Shown: positions 25,447 through 32,552, numbered from the stretch's first letter. The stretch is 64,000 nt of DNA from Streptosporangium violaceochromogenes (GCF_014654615.1 NZ_BNBB01000017.1:62001-126000); one strand, 5' to 3'. A program made the numbers and translations. The notes: generated from the sequence alone by a model not told the origin.

Positions 25447-26132
25447 CAACCCCAACCCCCCCGTACACCGAACAGCAGGAAGCCGAAATCATCGACGGAA
25501 CCTCAACGGTCGAAGTAGCCGGGGAACTCGGCATCCCGGTCGAACACCGGGGAAACGGCCAGTTCGCCGGCACGTGCCCCTGGTGCCGCTCGACGGACTT
25601 TGTCATCTACGGAGCCCAAGGCAACTGGACCTGCCATCGCTGCGCGGAGTCCGGCCGCGACGCCCTTGTCCTCGTCTGCAAAGTCCTCGACCTATGGCGC
25701 GCCGACGCCGTCCAGTGGCTGGCGCAGAGACCCGCACGTCACTCGGCCCCAAAGAGCAGCGGGCCCACCGACCACACCGCCGCCCCTGCCGACCCCAGCG
25801 AGGCAGAGGGGGCCGAAACCAGCGGCTGCCACCGCAACGGCTGCACCTTCGAAGTCGTCGCCGCACACGAGCACGGCCCCATCGCGATCGTGTGCACCGG
25901 CACCTGCGGACGCTCCTGGCCGGTCACCCCCGCCGACAACGTCGCCGGATACCTCGTCGTCAACGTGCGCGACGCCGACGACAAACCGTGGGTCACCCCC
26001 CAGATGCGCGCCACCCTCGCCGACGCCGAGGCCGACCGCGCCTTCTGGGAGGAAGTCCACGCCGAGATGGACCGCGGCTTCACCCTGCGCACGGCCGCGG
26101 TCGTGCTCCTGCCGGACAAGCCCGGACAGTAG
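25443..26132 (+). CDS. CHC2-like zinc-ribbon protein, 229 aa
   Basis: C45, C48, C64 and C67 (CPWC and CHRC around a WTCHRCAESG turn, then DALVLVCKV) form a zinc ribbon of the DnaG CHC2 type. No TOPRIM domain follows, so this is not a full primase. A second Cys pair (CHRNGC) and CTGTCG occur at about 130-160. It is the last gene of the replication operon and could be a primase-like DNA-binding accessory. Confidence 0.65.
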   Translation: MTTPTPPYTEQQEAEIIDGTSTVEVAGELGIPVEHRGNGQFAGTCPWCRSTDFVIYGAQGNWTCHRCAESGRDALVLVCKVLDLWRADAVQWLAQRPARHSAPKSSGPTDHTAAPADPSEAEGAETSGCHRNGCTFEVVAAHEHGPIAIVCTGTCGRSWPVTPADNVAGYLVVNVRDADDKPWVTPQMRATLADAEADRAFWEEVHAEMDRGFTLRTAAVVLLPDKPGQ

Positions 26133-26152
26133 CCCGGCCCGCCCGGCAGCAT
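26125..26152 (+). promoter_or_regulatory. Class 1 promoter motif, Tad2-like gene
   Basis: GACAGTAGC with GGCAGCAT at the conserved spacing, 70 nt before the ATG at 26195. The upstream half overlaps the last codons of the preceding gene. Confidence 0.5.
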
Positions 26153-26194
26153 ACGAACCTGCTTCCACCGACTCGACAACGATCAGGAGGACCC

Positions 26195-26488
26195 ATGGGC
26201 CCCGGGACGGACTCCGGAATGGACTTCGGAGACGCCCTCGCGCACCTGCGCCAGGGCTACCGCCTCACCCGCGAAGGATGGAACGGCCAAGGCATGTTCG
26301 TCGTGCTCCAGGCCGGCTACCCCGACGGCATCCCGATCAACGCCAACACCGCCCAGGCGACCGGCCTCCCCGAGGGCACCGTGCGCACGTTCCGGCCGTA
26401 CCTGATGATGAAAACCGCCGACGACGAGTTCGTGCCGTGGGTCGCATCACAGAGCGACCTGCTGGCCGACGACTGGCGGACAGTCTGA
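26195..26488 (+). CDS. tad2: Tad2-like anti-Thoeris protein (DUF2829 type), 97 aa
   Basis: The pattern FGDALAHLRQGYRLTREGWNG, MFVVLQ, RPYLMMKTADDEFVPWVASQ and the final LLADDW is the DUF2829 (PF11195) signature: an opening xxALxxLKxGxxVxRxGWNG and a closing WxxSxxDLLAxDW. DUF2829 proteins include Tad2, a phage protein that binds and sequesters the gcADPR signal of Thoeris defence. Length is normal. AGGAGGA lies four bases before the ATG. It has its own class 1 promoter, so it may be made with the structural genes. Anti-defence activity here is inference. Confidence 0.85.
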   Translation: MGPGTDSGMDFGDALAHLRQGYRLTREGWNGQGMFVVLQAGYPDGIPINANTAQATGLPEGTVRTFRPYLMMKTADDEFVPWVASQSDLLADDWRTV

Positions 26489-26598
26489 TGGCCGGCCGCG
26501 AGCAGGCCGAGGACCTGGCGCCGGTGCCGCTGTACCTCGCCGGCGTGGGACACCTCCGCCGACCCCGCCCCCGCACCGTCTTCCTGAACGGTTCCTGA
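26488..26598 (+). CDS. Very small ORF after the Tad2-like gene, 36 aa
   Basis: The ATG overlaps the preceding TGA, the junction used throughout this element, and the stop is seven bases before a strong terminator. The product is Arg/Leu-rich with no recognisable motif. It may be a real accessory peptide or a chance frame. Confidence 0.4.
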   Translation: MAGREQAEDLAPVPLYLAGVGHLRRPRPRTVFLNGS

Positions 26599-26604
26599 AA
26601 ACAC

Positions 26605-26641
26605 GTGGGCCCCGCGCCGCTTCCCGCGGCGCGGGGCCCAC
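26605..26641 (+). terminator. 15-bp hairpin terminator
   Basis: Arms 26605-26619 and 26627-26641 pair perfectly. It ends the Tad2-like unit. Confidence 0.8.
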
Positions 26642-26667
26642 CAACCCCCTGTAGGAGAATTTCAACC

Positions 26668-26934
26668 ATGAACAGCCGACGTCACACCATGGAGCCCATC
26701 GCCGACGGCGAGGCCGTCGTCCTGCTGACCTTCGAGCGGGAGGAGGACGTCATCGCCGAACTCCTCACCGCCCGCCACCCCAGCCCTGACGACCCGCTGC
26801 GCGTGCCCGCTGGCCGCATCGCCGAGCAGGCCGGCCTGCCCGTCGTCGAGCTGGCCGGCCGCCGCTTCGCCGTCGAGAGCCTGACCGACGGCGACGCCGA
26901 CGGGTTCCGCCTGCTCGACGACCCGCGCCTGTAG
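26668..26934 (+). CDS. Hypothetical protein, 88 aa
   Basis: The ATG follows TAGGAGA by eight bases. The protein is acidic and helical with the string VVLLTFEREEDVIAELL and a late RRFAVESLTDGDADGFRLL. I do not recognise it. It lies alone between a terminator and a convergent gene whose stop is two bases away. No promoter of the recurrent families is seen upstream. Confidence 0.6.
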   Translation: MNSRRHTMEPIADGEAVVLLTFEREEDVIAELLTARHPSPDDPLRVPAGRIAEQAGLPVVELAGRRFAVESLTDGDADGFRLLDDPRL

Positions 26935-26936
26935 GG

Positions 26937-27425
26937 TCAGGCGGACTTGCGGGGGCGGCCGGTGCGCCGCTCCCATGTCCGGCTGAACTCCAGCACGCTG
27001 TCGAGTGTGAAGACGGGGCCTGTGGACAGGCGGGCGACCGGCGCGGGGAAGTCCTCGTGCGTCTCGGCCAGTTCCCGCGCCCGCTGGCGGCTCATCTTGC
27101 CGAGCACGAGCGCGATCTCCTGGTAGCCGACCAGTTCCGGCACCACGGCGGCCGGTTCACGGTCGCCACGGGCGACCCGGATGCCGAGGAACGGGATGGT
27201 CTCGCCGAGCGCTTCCCGAGAGGCGTCCGTGATGGCCTTGGACGCCGCACGGACGGCGGCGCCCTGCTTGTCGGCCTGGACGCTGTAGGCGACCGTCAGG
27301 CCCCGTGTGGCGCCGTCGTCGGTGATGGCCGCGAAGCCGGGCAGAGCGGCCACGAGCGCGGCGCGCTGCTCGTCGGTGAGGGGGGTTGCGGTCACGGTGG
27401 TGACCTGGATTTGCCAGTGAGCCAT
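26937..27425 (-). CDS. Protein with C-terminal MerR/excisionase-like HTH, 162 aa
   Basis: Residues 1-95 are an alpha/beta region (WQIQVTTVTATPLTDEQRAAL). Residues 100-155 read VGYQEIALVLGKMSRQRARELA, HEDFPAPVA, GPVFTLDSVLEFSR and a basic end, the order of AlpA/MerR-type winged HTH domains. A sTTGyCrcCGwCAAG site lies 18 bases upstream of the start, and the same site occurs at the neighbouring units, so this protein is the best candidate for the local regulator. RBS AAAGGA. The N-terminal domain may sense a ligand. Confidence 0.65.
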   Translation of the reverse strand: MAHWQIQVTTVTATPLTDEQRAALVAALPGFAAITDDGATRGLTVAYSVQADKQGAAVRAASKAITDASREALGETIPFLGIRVARGDREPAAVVPELVGYQEIALVLGKMSRQRARELAETHEDFPAPVARLSTGPVFTLDSVLEFSRTWERRTGRPRKSA

Positions 27426-27442
27426 GATGGGTGGGTCCTTTC

Positions 27443-27457
27443 CTTGTCGCCGTCAAC
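27443..27457. promoter_or_regulatory. Operator copy 1 (CTTGTCGCCGTCAAC)
   Basis: Near-palindromic 15-mer upstream of the HTH gene at 26937-27425, matching the copies at 27731, 27765, 27822 and 28392. This suggests autoregulation. Confidence 0.55.
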
Positions 27458-27473
27458 GATCTTGGGATGGATG

Positions 27474-27506
27474 GCCGGGGGCCGCGCCGTGTACGCGGCC
27501 CCCGGC
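27474..27506 (-). terminator. 13-bp hairpin terminator
   Basis: Arms 27474-27486 and 27494-27506 pair perfectly, six bases past the stop of the minus-strand 66-aa gene. Confidence 0.75.
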
Positions 27507-27511
27507 TGCTG

Positions 27512-27712
27512 TCAGTCCCCGGGCGGGAACGTCAGCCCGGCCCCCCGCAAGGCGCCGATGAGGGTCACCCACTCGTTCCCCTCAGTGGGGGTGTGAGCGG
27601 CGGTGACCGTCACCAGGCCGCGCCGGAAGAACCACACGCCGCGCCCGTTCTGCCAGACCTTGAAGCCCTGGCGAACGGCCGCCGCGATGAGCCGGTCCAT
27701 CCTGTCTGCCAT
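27512..27712 (-). CDS. HicA-like small protein, 66 aa
   Basis: The ATG follows a near-perfect GGAGGTGA. The pattern LIAAAVRQGFKVWQNGRG, VWFFRRGLVTVTA, then WVTLIGALRGAGL, is that of the small dsRBD-like fold of HicA, but the HicA catalytic His is not evident (GVWFF in place of GSHxxF). No HicB partner is next to it. It may be a non-toxic relative. The operator pair at 27731-27779 lies directly upstream. Confidence 0.55.
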   Translation of the reverse strand: MADRMDRLIAAAVRQGFKVWQNGRGVWFFRRGLVTVTAAHTPTEGNEWVTLIGALRGAGLTFPPGD

Positions 27713-27730
27713 CTGATTTCACCTCCTTTC

Positions 27731-27779
27731 CTTGTCGCCGTCAAGAGAATCATCTCATGAAATCCTTGCCTGTGACAAG
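27731..27779. promoter_or_regulatory. Operator copies 2 and 3
   Basis: CTTGTCGCCGTCAAG (27731-27745) and CTTGCCTGTGACAAG (27765-27779) lie 19 nt apart between the minus-strand 66-aa gene and the plus-strand cassette. Both are near-palindromes of the sTTGyCrcCGwCAAG family. Confidence 0.6.
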
Positions 27780-27817
27780 CTTTTTCAAGAGAAAAGCTCC
27801 AAGGAGTCTCCCCCGAA

Positions 27818-27904
27818 AAGAGTTGTCACCGACAAGGATTTGTGGCATACTTGAGTCATCGGCAAGGGGGTGGGACCCCAAACCGAGGTTGACAAATCCA
27901 CAGC
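27818..27904 (+). promoter_or_regulatory. Duplicated promoter unit, copy 1
   Basis: A -35 TTGTCA (27823-27828) and -10 CATACT (27846-27851) are spaced 17 nt. The -35 is embedded in an operator copy (27822-27836), and a half-conserved copy follows the -10 (27852-27866), so a bound regulator would block the polymerase. The leader carries GGTTGACAAATCCACAG. The unit recurs at 28388 with about five differences in 87 nt. Confidence 0.75.
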
Positions 27905-27919
27905 GGAACAAGGAGTCCA

Positions 27920-28291
27920 ATGGACAACAGCATGCGGGCCACCATCGACAGGTCCTTCGTGGCCTGGCAGGACCTCCTGGAGGTGATCGTCAAGCTTCTG
28001 GCGCGCAACAGCGTCACCGTGCCGTTCTCGCGGGACGGGCTCCCCAGCGTCGCCGTCGCGGCGATCGAAAGGAGCGTCGTGGTCCTCTACATGGACCGCC
28101 CCGAAGTGGAAGCGGTCCACGCCACCGCCGCCGCCGCCATCAAATGGCTGACGGTGGGCGAACTCCTGAGGGGCGCGTACGACGATCCCAAGGTGTGGCG
28201 GCCCCTGGGTGTCGAACTCGCCATAAGGGAGCTGGAGGAGATGGCCGCGTACGCCTCTGACCTTCTCGACCAGCGCGACGCCCAGAACTAA
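27920..28291 (+). CDS. Duplicated-cassette protein A, 123 aa
   Basis: The ATG follows AAGGAG. The protein is helical: LLEVIVKLLARNSVTVPFS, then AAIERSVVVL, AAAIKWLTVGELLRGAYDDP and a final DLLDQRDAQN. It is a paralogue of the protein at 28490-28870, sharing KWLTVGELL and the RDAQN ending but diverged over most of its length. No membrane segment or known domain is seen. It is transcribed from its own operator-controlled promoter and ended by its own terminator. Confidence 0.7.
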   Translation: MDNSMRATIDRSFVAWQDLLEVIVKLLARNSVTVPFSRDGLPSVAVAAIERSVVVLYMDRPEVEAVHATAAAAIKWLTVGELLRGAYDDPKVWRPLGVELAIRELEEMAAYASDLLDQRDAQN

Positions 28292-28296
28292 TCCCC

Positions 28297-28325
28297 AAGA
28301 CCCCCGGCATCCAGCCGGGGGTCTT
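28297..28325 (+). terminator. 12-bp hairpin terminator with T-run, cassette A
   Basis: Arms 28297-28308 and 28314-28325 pair around ATCCA and run into TTTC. Confidence 0.85.
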
Positions 28326-28387
28326 TCGGCGTTTCGGGGGCGACTGGCCCGGTGGGGCGACTCGCCGGGAAGGGCTCCTCTCCAAAA

Positions 28388-28474
28388 AAGAGTTGTCACC
28401 GACAAGGATTTATGGCATACTTGAGTCATCGGCAAGGGGGTGGGACCCCGGGCCGAGGTTGACAAATCCACAGT
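28388..28474 (+). promoter_or_regulatory. Duplicated promoter unit, copy 2
   Basis: Same arrangement as at 27818: TTGTCA (28393-28398), 17 nt, CATACT (28416-28421), with operator copies at 28392-28406 and 28422-28436. About 94% identical to copy 1, far more than the proteins they drive. Confidence 0.75.
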
Positions 28475-28489
28475 GGAAAAGGAGTCCAG

Positions 28490-28870
28490 ATGGACTTTGA
28501 CGAAGACCGGATCGACGCGCTGACGGACGCCTGGGAAAGCCTCCTGGGGGGGATCGTCAAGCTCCTGCTCCGGCAGGGGATCACCATCCCGATGCCCCTG
28601 AGCGTGCGGGACGTGCCGAACCTCACCCGGGCGGCCATCGCCCGGACGGTGGCCCTTCTCAAGGAGGAAAGCCCCACCCGCAACATGGAGGCGGCCAGCA
28701 TCACCGTCATCGCCGTCGTCAAGTGGCTGACGGTGGGCGAACTCCTGGAGAACGCGCACGACGACCCGGCCCTCTGGAGAGTCCTCGCCATCGAGGGGCA
28801 CCGCTTGGAGGTGGAGCACTTCATCCGCGAGGCGCGTGACGCCCTCAACGAGCGGGACGCCCAGAACTAA
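28490..28870 (+). CDS. Duplicated-cassette protein B, 126 aa
   Basis: ATG after AAGGAG, as in cassette A. The protein aligns with cassette protein A over its full length (LLGGIVKLLLRQGITIPMP, AAIARTVALL, VVKWLTVGELLENAHDDP, ALNERDAQN) at roughly one-third identity by eye. Unknown function. Keeping nearly identical promoters with diverged products suggests that co-expression of two variants matters. Confidence 0.7.
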   Translation: MDFDEDRIDALTDAWESLLGGIVKLLLRQGITIPMPLSVRDVPNLTRAAIARTVALLKEESPTRNMEAASITVIAVVKWLTVGELLENAHDDPALWRVLAIEGHRLEVEHFIREARDALNERDAQN

Positions 28871-28876
28871 CCGGAA

Positions 28877-28903
28877 AGCCCCCCGGCACCCAGTCGGGGG
28901 GCT
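28877..28903 (+). terminator. 9-bp hairpin terminator, cassette B
   Basis: AGCCCCCCG (28877-28885) pairs with CGGGGGGCT (28895-28903). Confidence 0.7.
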
Positions 28904-29165
28904 CTCCCCTGCACGTAAAAGGCCGGTGAGGCGGGAGCCGAAGCCCCGTGAATGGGAACCCCACCGGCCGGTTGACAACCCCACAGGGGAAGCGCCACCA
29001 CCATACCCCCGCCCCCTGCCGGGCCCCGCCCGCCGAGGGCAGACACTAACCCGCCTGTGCGGCATCCTCCCGGTGACCCAACCCCCGGACCGCAGGGAGA
29101 CACGCCGTGGCCCCACCCCTTTACCCCTCCGCCCTGTCCACACCCCGGCCGCCCGCCTGCCCCCG
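28904..29165. other. Non-coding gap with degenerate third cassette leader
   Basis: No convincing gene. It holds an 8-bp long-range pair (GGCCGGTG at 28921 with CACCGGCC at 28962), then GGTTGACAACCCCACAG at about 28970, matching the GGTTGACAAATCCACAG found in both duplicated leaders. This may be the relic of a third cassette. A class 1 motif follows at 29042. Confidence 0.45.
29042..29069 (+). promoter_or_regulatory. Class 1 promoter motif (one base short)
   Basis: GACACTAACC with GGCATCCT, spaced one base less than the other copies. It lies 124-136 nt before the membrane-protein gene. Confidence 0.4.
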
Positions 29166-29177
29166 GTGAGGCCCCGC

Positions 29178-29471
29178 ATGGACGCCGTCGCCGCCTGCGC
29201 CGTGGCCTTCGCCGCCGCGTTCACCGCCTACCGGGCGGGCCGCTGGGCGGGGCGGCGCGAAAGCCGCCGGGAAATCGCCCGCCTGGCCGCACGCCTGGAC
29301 ACCTTCACCCAGATCCTGCGGCCCCTCGCCGTCAGCCTCCAGTTCGGGGCCGGCCGCTTCCGCCTGCCCGCCGAGGACCTCGCGACGCTCGCGATCCTCG
29401 TTCACCACCCCGGCCCGGACGGAGAGCGGCTCCTCGCGATGGAAGCGGACCTCTCTCAAAAAAACCGGTAG
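29178..29471 (+). CDS. Small N-terminally anchored membrane protein, 97 aa
   Basis: Residues 3-20 (AVAACAVAFAAAFTAYRAG) form one membrane segment followed by a basic stretch and an amphipathic helix (EIARLAARLDTFTQILRPL). The in-frame GTG at 29166 is an equally possible start; neither has a clear ribosome site. Its stop lies within a class 2 promoter. Function unknown. Confidence 0.5.
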   Translation: MDAVAACAVAFAAAFTAYRAGRWAGRRESRREIARLAARLDTFTQILRPLAVSLQFGAGRFRLPAEDLATLAILVHHPGPDGERLLAMEADLSQKNR

Positions 29472-29497
29472 CATCCGTTCTTAATAAGCATTATTAT
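29461..29497 (+). promoter_or_regulatory. Class 2 AT-rich promoter
   Basis: AAAACCGG (29461-29468), TAGCAT, 17 nt including AATAAGCAT, TATTAT (29492-29497). It drives the small zinc-finger gene at 29551 and the following HTH gene. Confidence 0.65.
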
Positions 29498-29550
29498 TTT
29501 AAGTGTTTCCAGGGTGGTAGAGCAGAGCCGCCCCAACCGGAAAGGCCCCC

Positions 29551-29757
29551 ATGCCCCGAACCCCCGCCGCCACGCGCCACCGCGCCCCCATCAGCCGCCG
29601 CCACGCCGACGACACCCCCTGCACCCACCGAAAAGGCCAGGACTGCCCCGGCGTCACCTCCTACACGGCCACCTGCACCTGCGGCCACTGGGAGCAGCGA
29701 AGCGGCATCCGCGCCGCCGTGGAAGAGCAACGCGCCCACCACCTCCACAACCGGTAA
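29551..29757 (+). CDS. Small Cys/His-rich protein, 68 aa
   Basis: ATG after GGAAAGG. Cysteines and histidines (CTHRKGQDCPG, ATCTCGHWEQ) suggest a zinc-stabilised fold. Leading residues are basic. First gene behind a strong class 2 promoter, so likely expressed early or in the lysogen. Function unknown. Confidence 0.6.
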   Translation: MPRTPAATRHRAPISRRHADDTPCTHRKGQDCPGVTSYTATCTCGHWEQRSGIRAAVEEQRAHHLHNR

Positions 29758-29773
29758 CCCCTCTCGGATCCCC

Positions 29774-30295
29774 ATGACACCCCCGACGACCATCCCCCGC
29801 TACCTCACCCACCTCCGCCAGAACCAAGAGCTCTCACAAACCCGGATCGCCCAAGCAGCCGGAGTCAGCGGCGCATGCCTGTCCCGGCTGGAGTCCGGGC
29901 ACGCCCACCCCAGCCTCCCCACCGCCGTCGCCTGGGCCGCCGCCCTCCGCCACGAAATCGGCGTCAGCCGCAACGGCGAGACCATCGGCGAAATCGTCGC
30001 GCTCCTTCCCCACCTGCCGACACTCCGCACCGACTCCGGCCTCTCCCAAACACACCTGGCCCTACACCTGTACGTCGTCAGGGGCGCCATCACGGAACTG
30101 GAGAGCCGGATACGCGCCGGGGCCCGCGTCCACCTGGCCACCATCGCCCGATACCTGCGCCCCCTCGGGTGCGAACTCACCCCCGTGGCAACCCCACCCC
30201 ACCAGGAGATGACATGCCCCCACGCCCCGAGCAGCGCCAGCCCGGCGAAAGCCCCGCCGACCACCTCGCACGCACCCGCCCATGGCGGGCGATGA
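29774..30295 (+). CDS. XRE-family HTH protein with two HTH units, 173 aa
   Basis: Residues 10-55 are a clear Cro/CI-type HTH (LRQNQELSQTRIAQAAGVSG, ACLSRLESGHAHPSLPTAV). A second, weaker unit occupies 75-130 (RTDSGLSQTHLALHLYVVRG). The last 28 residues overlap the start of the next gene and look like shadow sequence. Located behind a class 2 promoter; a repressor or antirepressor role is plausible. Confidence 0.75.
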   Translation: MTPPTTIPRYLTHLRQNQELSQTRIAQAAGVSGACLSRLESGHAHPSLPTAVAWAAALRHEIGVSRNGETIGEIVALLPHLPTLRTDSGLSQTHLALHLYVVRGAITELESRIRAGARVHLATIARYLRPLGCELTPVATPPHQEMTCPHAPSSASPAKAPPTTSHAPAHGGR

Positions 30296-30543
30296 CCGAC
30301 GCCGCCACCGAGGTCAAGAACGTCCGGTCCCGCACGGCCACCGCCCTCGACCGCCTGCGCGCCGCCCAGGCCCGCCGCCACCCCGACGAGGACTGGGCAC
30401 CCGCCGTCCCCGCCTCCCAACGCGGCCAGGTCGCCGAATGGATCGCCGAACTGGCCGACATCTCCGCCCGCCTGGAACGGCTGGACCCCGACGCCTGGAA
30501 GACCACCGTCCGTACGGAGATCCTCCCCGGCAACAGCCGATGA
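30214..30543 (+). CDS. Hypothetical helical protein, 109 aa
   Basis: ATG at 30214 has AGGAG six bases upstream; the alternative ATG at 30292 overlaps the previous TGA and would give an 83-aa product. The body is charged and helical (EVKNVRSRTATALDRLRAAQ, then QVAEWIAELADISARLERL). Unknown function. A terminator follows. Confidence 0.6.
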   Translation: MPPRPEQRQPGESPADHLARTRPWRAMTDAATEVKNVRSRTATALDRLRAAQARRHPDEDWAPAVPASQRGQVAEWIAELADISARLERLDPDAWKTTVRTEILPGNSR

Positions 30544-30549
30544 CCCCCG

Positions 30550-30578
30550 TCTCCCCTCCCTCTCAGGGGGAGGGGAGA
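30550..30578 (+). terminator. 11-bp hairpin
   Basis: TCTCCCCTCCC (30550-30560) pairs with GGGAGGGGAGA (30568-30578), seven bases after the stop. Confidence 0.65.
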
Positions 30579-30608
30579 CCGCCCGCCCCCCTGCGAGAAA
30601 GGCCCCCG

Positions 30609-31088
30609 ATGACCCCTGAGACCGGCACCCGCGACCCGAAAGCCATGGAACTCGCCACCGTCGCCCTACACGCCGCGATGGCCGGAGACACCGGCCGCGC
30701 AGTGAAGGCGATGCAGGCCATCAGCGACGAGACCGGCGGCGAAGGGCTGATGGACGCGATCCTCGCCTGGTGCGACACCCTGATCGGGCACACGCCCGGC
30801 ATTGAGGTCGGCAAACCCGTCGCCCTCACCTGGATGGAAGCCGAGACCCGCCGCATCAACACCGGACCCGACGAGGTCCGCCCCACCGCCGTGTGGGCCG
30901 CCCGGCTCATCGCCGCCCGCGCCGCCGACGACGCCGACACCTTCCACGCCCTCATGGAATCCGTGCCCCACCAGCCGCCCACAGCGATGGGCGACCACGT
31001 GTGGGAGCTGGTCCAGATGGTCGCTCTCAACCTGCGCGAAGCCGCCAAGGCCCGTGGATCCGCGCGCCGTTCCGCCCCCTCCGAGTAG
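30609..31088 (+). CDS. Hypothetical helical protein, 159 aa
   Basis: The start sequence GAAAGGCCCCCGATG is the same as at 31221 and close to 29551 and 32161. The protein is a string of helices (ELATVALHAAMAGDTGRAVK, WAARLIAARAADDADTFHAL) resembling TPR-like repeats, with no catalytic motif. Unknown function. Confidence 0.65.
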   Translation: MTPETGTRDPKAMELATVALHAAMAGDTGRAVKAMQAISDETGGEGLMDAILAWCDTLIGHTPGIEVGKPVALTWMEAETRRINTGPDEVRPTAVWAARLIAARAADDADTFHALMESVPHQPPTAMGDHVWELVQMVALNLREAAKARGSARRSAPSE

Positions 31089-31170
31089 CACCCGCCACCA
31101 CCCCCTTTGAGAGCGGCTTTGAGGGAGCCAGCACAGCAACACCCGCCCCAAAGCCGAGTAGCCCACTTCC

Positions 31171-31193
31171 GCCCGCCCCCCGAGGGGGCGGGC
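31171..31193 (+). terminator. 9-bp GC hairpin
   Basis: GCCCGCCCC pairs with GGGGCGGGC in the 132-nt gap between two hypothetical genes. Confidence 0.5.
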
Positions 31194-31220
31194 ACCCCAC
31201 CCGACACCGAAAGGCCCCCG

Positions 31221-32105
31221 ATGCTCCCCGAGATCGGCGCCCACTACGTCCTCCACCAGGACGGCCTGTGGATGTACTACCTGCCCGACACCCTTAAGCC
31301 CGACTACGGTGCGAAGGGCGACGTCACCGCCCACGCCGACGGCCAGCCCATGACCAAGCTCCTCAAGCCCGGATGGTGGGGCAGCACCCACCAGGTGCGC
31401 GAGATCACCGTCCACGTCCCCCAGTGGCCCCGCGTCGCCGGCTACACCCTTGACGACCCCGCCGCCAAGTCCGAGCGGTTCCCCACCTCCCTCACCGCCG
31501 AGAAGTACCGCGAACTCGCCGCAACCAGCGACATCTGGGCTGCGATGTACTCCGCCGTCCGCGACTCCGTCCCCGACGCCGTGCTCACCCTCACCGGCCC
31601 ATGGACCGTCCTGGAAGACGCCGCCCCACCCCCCGCCGACGCACCGCGCCCCTGGCACGCGACCCTCCCCACGCTCCTCACCCAGCGCCCCGAATACGCC
31701 CACCTGTTCCCCGGCGAGCTACGGGGATTCCGCAAGCACATGGTGACCCTCATCGAGGCCCTGCCGTACGTCAAGTACGTCTTCAACGAAGAGCAGATCA
31801 AGGTCACCCTCGAAGTGCCGCTTGAACTCCCCCAGGACGAGTGGGTCACGCCGTTCTCCTTCGACGGCCGCCGCAAGCCGAAACCCGTCCGGCGGCAGAT
31901 CACCGTCACCCGCCGCCTCACCCTCCCCATCGGCGACCGCATCGGCGGCCTGACCCGCGCCGACGCCGAACACGCCTGGGACGAGCAGGCCGCCCACTGG
32001 GCCGGCGTCGTCACCGCCGCCAGCGCCAAGGCGTGCAGCCACTGCCGGGGGACCGGCCACGTGGCCGACGGCTCCACCGCATACGACACCAAGAAAACCC
32101 CGTAA
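31221..32105 (+). CDS. Hypothetical protein with C-terminal CxxC motif, 294 aa
   Basis: ATG in the shared GAAAGGCCCCCGATG start block. A beta-rich N-terminal domain (HYVLHQDGLWMYYLPDTL) is followed by a mixed middle region and ITVTRRLTLPIGDR, then an end reading ACSHCRGTGHVADG. The CxxCxGxG is DnaJ zinc-like, but only one such motif is present. I do not recognise the family. Confidence 0.65.
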   Translation: MLPEIGAHYVLHQDGLWMYYLPDTLKPDYGAKGDVTAHADGQPMTKLLKPGWWGSTHQVREITVHVPQWPRVAGYTLDDPAAKSERFPTSLTAEKYRELAATSDIWAAMYSAVRDSVPDAVLTLTGPWTVLEDAAPPPADAPRPWHATLPTLLTQRPEYAHLFPGELRGFRKHMVTLIEALPYVKYVFNEEQIKVTLEVPLELPQDEWVTPFSFDGRRKPKPVRRQITVTRRLTLPIGDRIGGLTRADAEHAWDEQAAHWAGVVTAASAKACSHCRGTGHVADGSTAYDTKKTP

Positions 32106-32113
32106 CCTCCCCC

Positions 32114-32138
32114 GGGCGGCACCCGCACGGTGCCGCCC
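32114..32138 (+). terminator. 10-bp hairpin
   Basis: GGGCGGCACC (32114-32123) pairs with GGTGCCGCCC (32129-32138). Confidence 0.65.
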
Positions 32139-32160
32139 CCGCCCCCCGGAAAGGGCCCCG

Positions 32161-32478
32161 GTGACTCCCCACCCGATCGACGTTCTCCTGCTCATCTGGG
32201 CGATCGGCGCCGCCATCAGGACGCCCCGCGTCCTGAAACGCTGGTCGGCCATCACCACCCGCGACCCGCTCACCCTGTGCGACGCCTGCCGCGACGAACG
32301 CCGCCGCCTCCAGCGGCAGGCCGACGAATGGGAGGATCTCGGCGCGGCCGGCGCCGCCCTGAACGTGCTACGGGAGGCCACCTCCTGGTGGATCGCGCCG
32401 CTCACCCCGCTCGCCCGGCGGGCAGTCGGCAAGCCCCCCTTCCCGAAATGCTCCAAGAAACCACAGTGCACCGCCTAG
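32161..32478 (+). CDS. Small protein with N-terminal hydrophobic helix, 105 aa
   Basis: GTG after GGAAAGGGCCCC. Residues 5-20 (PIDVLLLIWAIGAAIRT) may be a membrane anchor. A CDACRDERRRLQRQADEW segment and KCSKKPQC near the end give four cysteines. Unknown function. Confidence 0.55.
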   Translation: MTPHPIDVLLLIWAIGAAIRTPRVLKRWSAITTRDPLTLCDACRDERRRLQRQADEWEDLGAAGAALNVLREATSWWIAPLTPLARRAVGKPPFPKCSKKPQCTA

Positions 32479-32519
32479 CAGAGACCTCGGCACCGACGCG
32501 CCCCCCTGGAAACACCACG

Positions 32520-32552
32520 ACGGCGGCCCCCTCTCGCGCAGGGGGCCGCCGT
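32520..32552 (+). terminator. 13-bp hairpin terminator
   Basis: ACGGCGGCCCCCT (32520-32532) pairs with AGGGGGCCGCCGT (32540-32552). A class 1 promoter begins 36 bases later. Confidence 0.75.

Noticed and set aside
28972..29023. Promoter from TTGACA at 28972 with CATACC downstream
   Set aside because: The spacing is 24 nt, too long. The TTGACA is part of the repeated leader sequence, not a -35.
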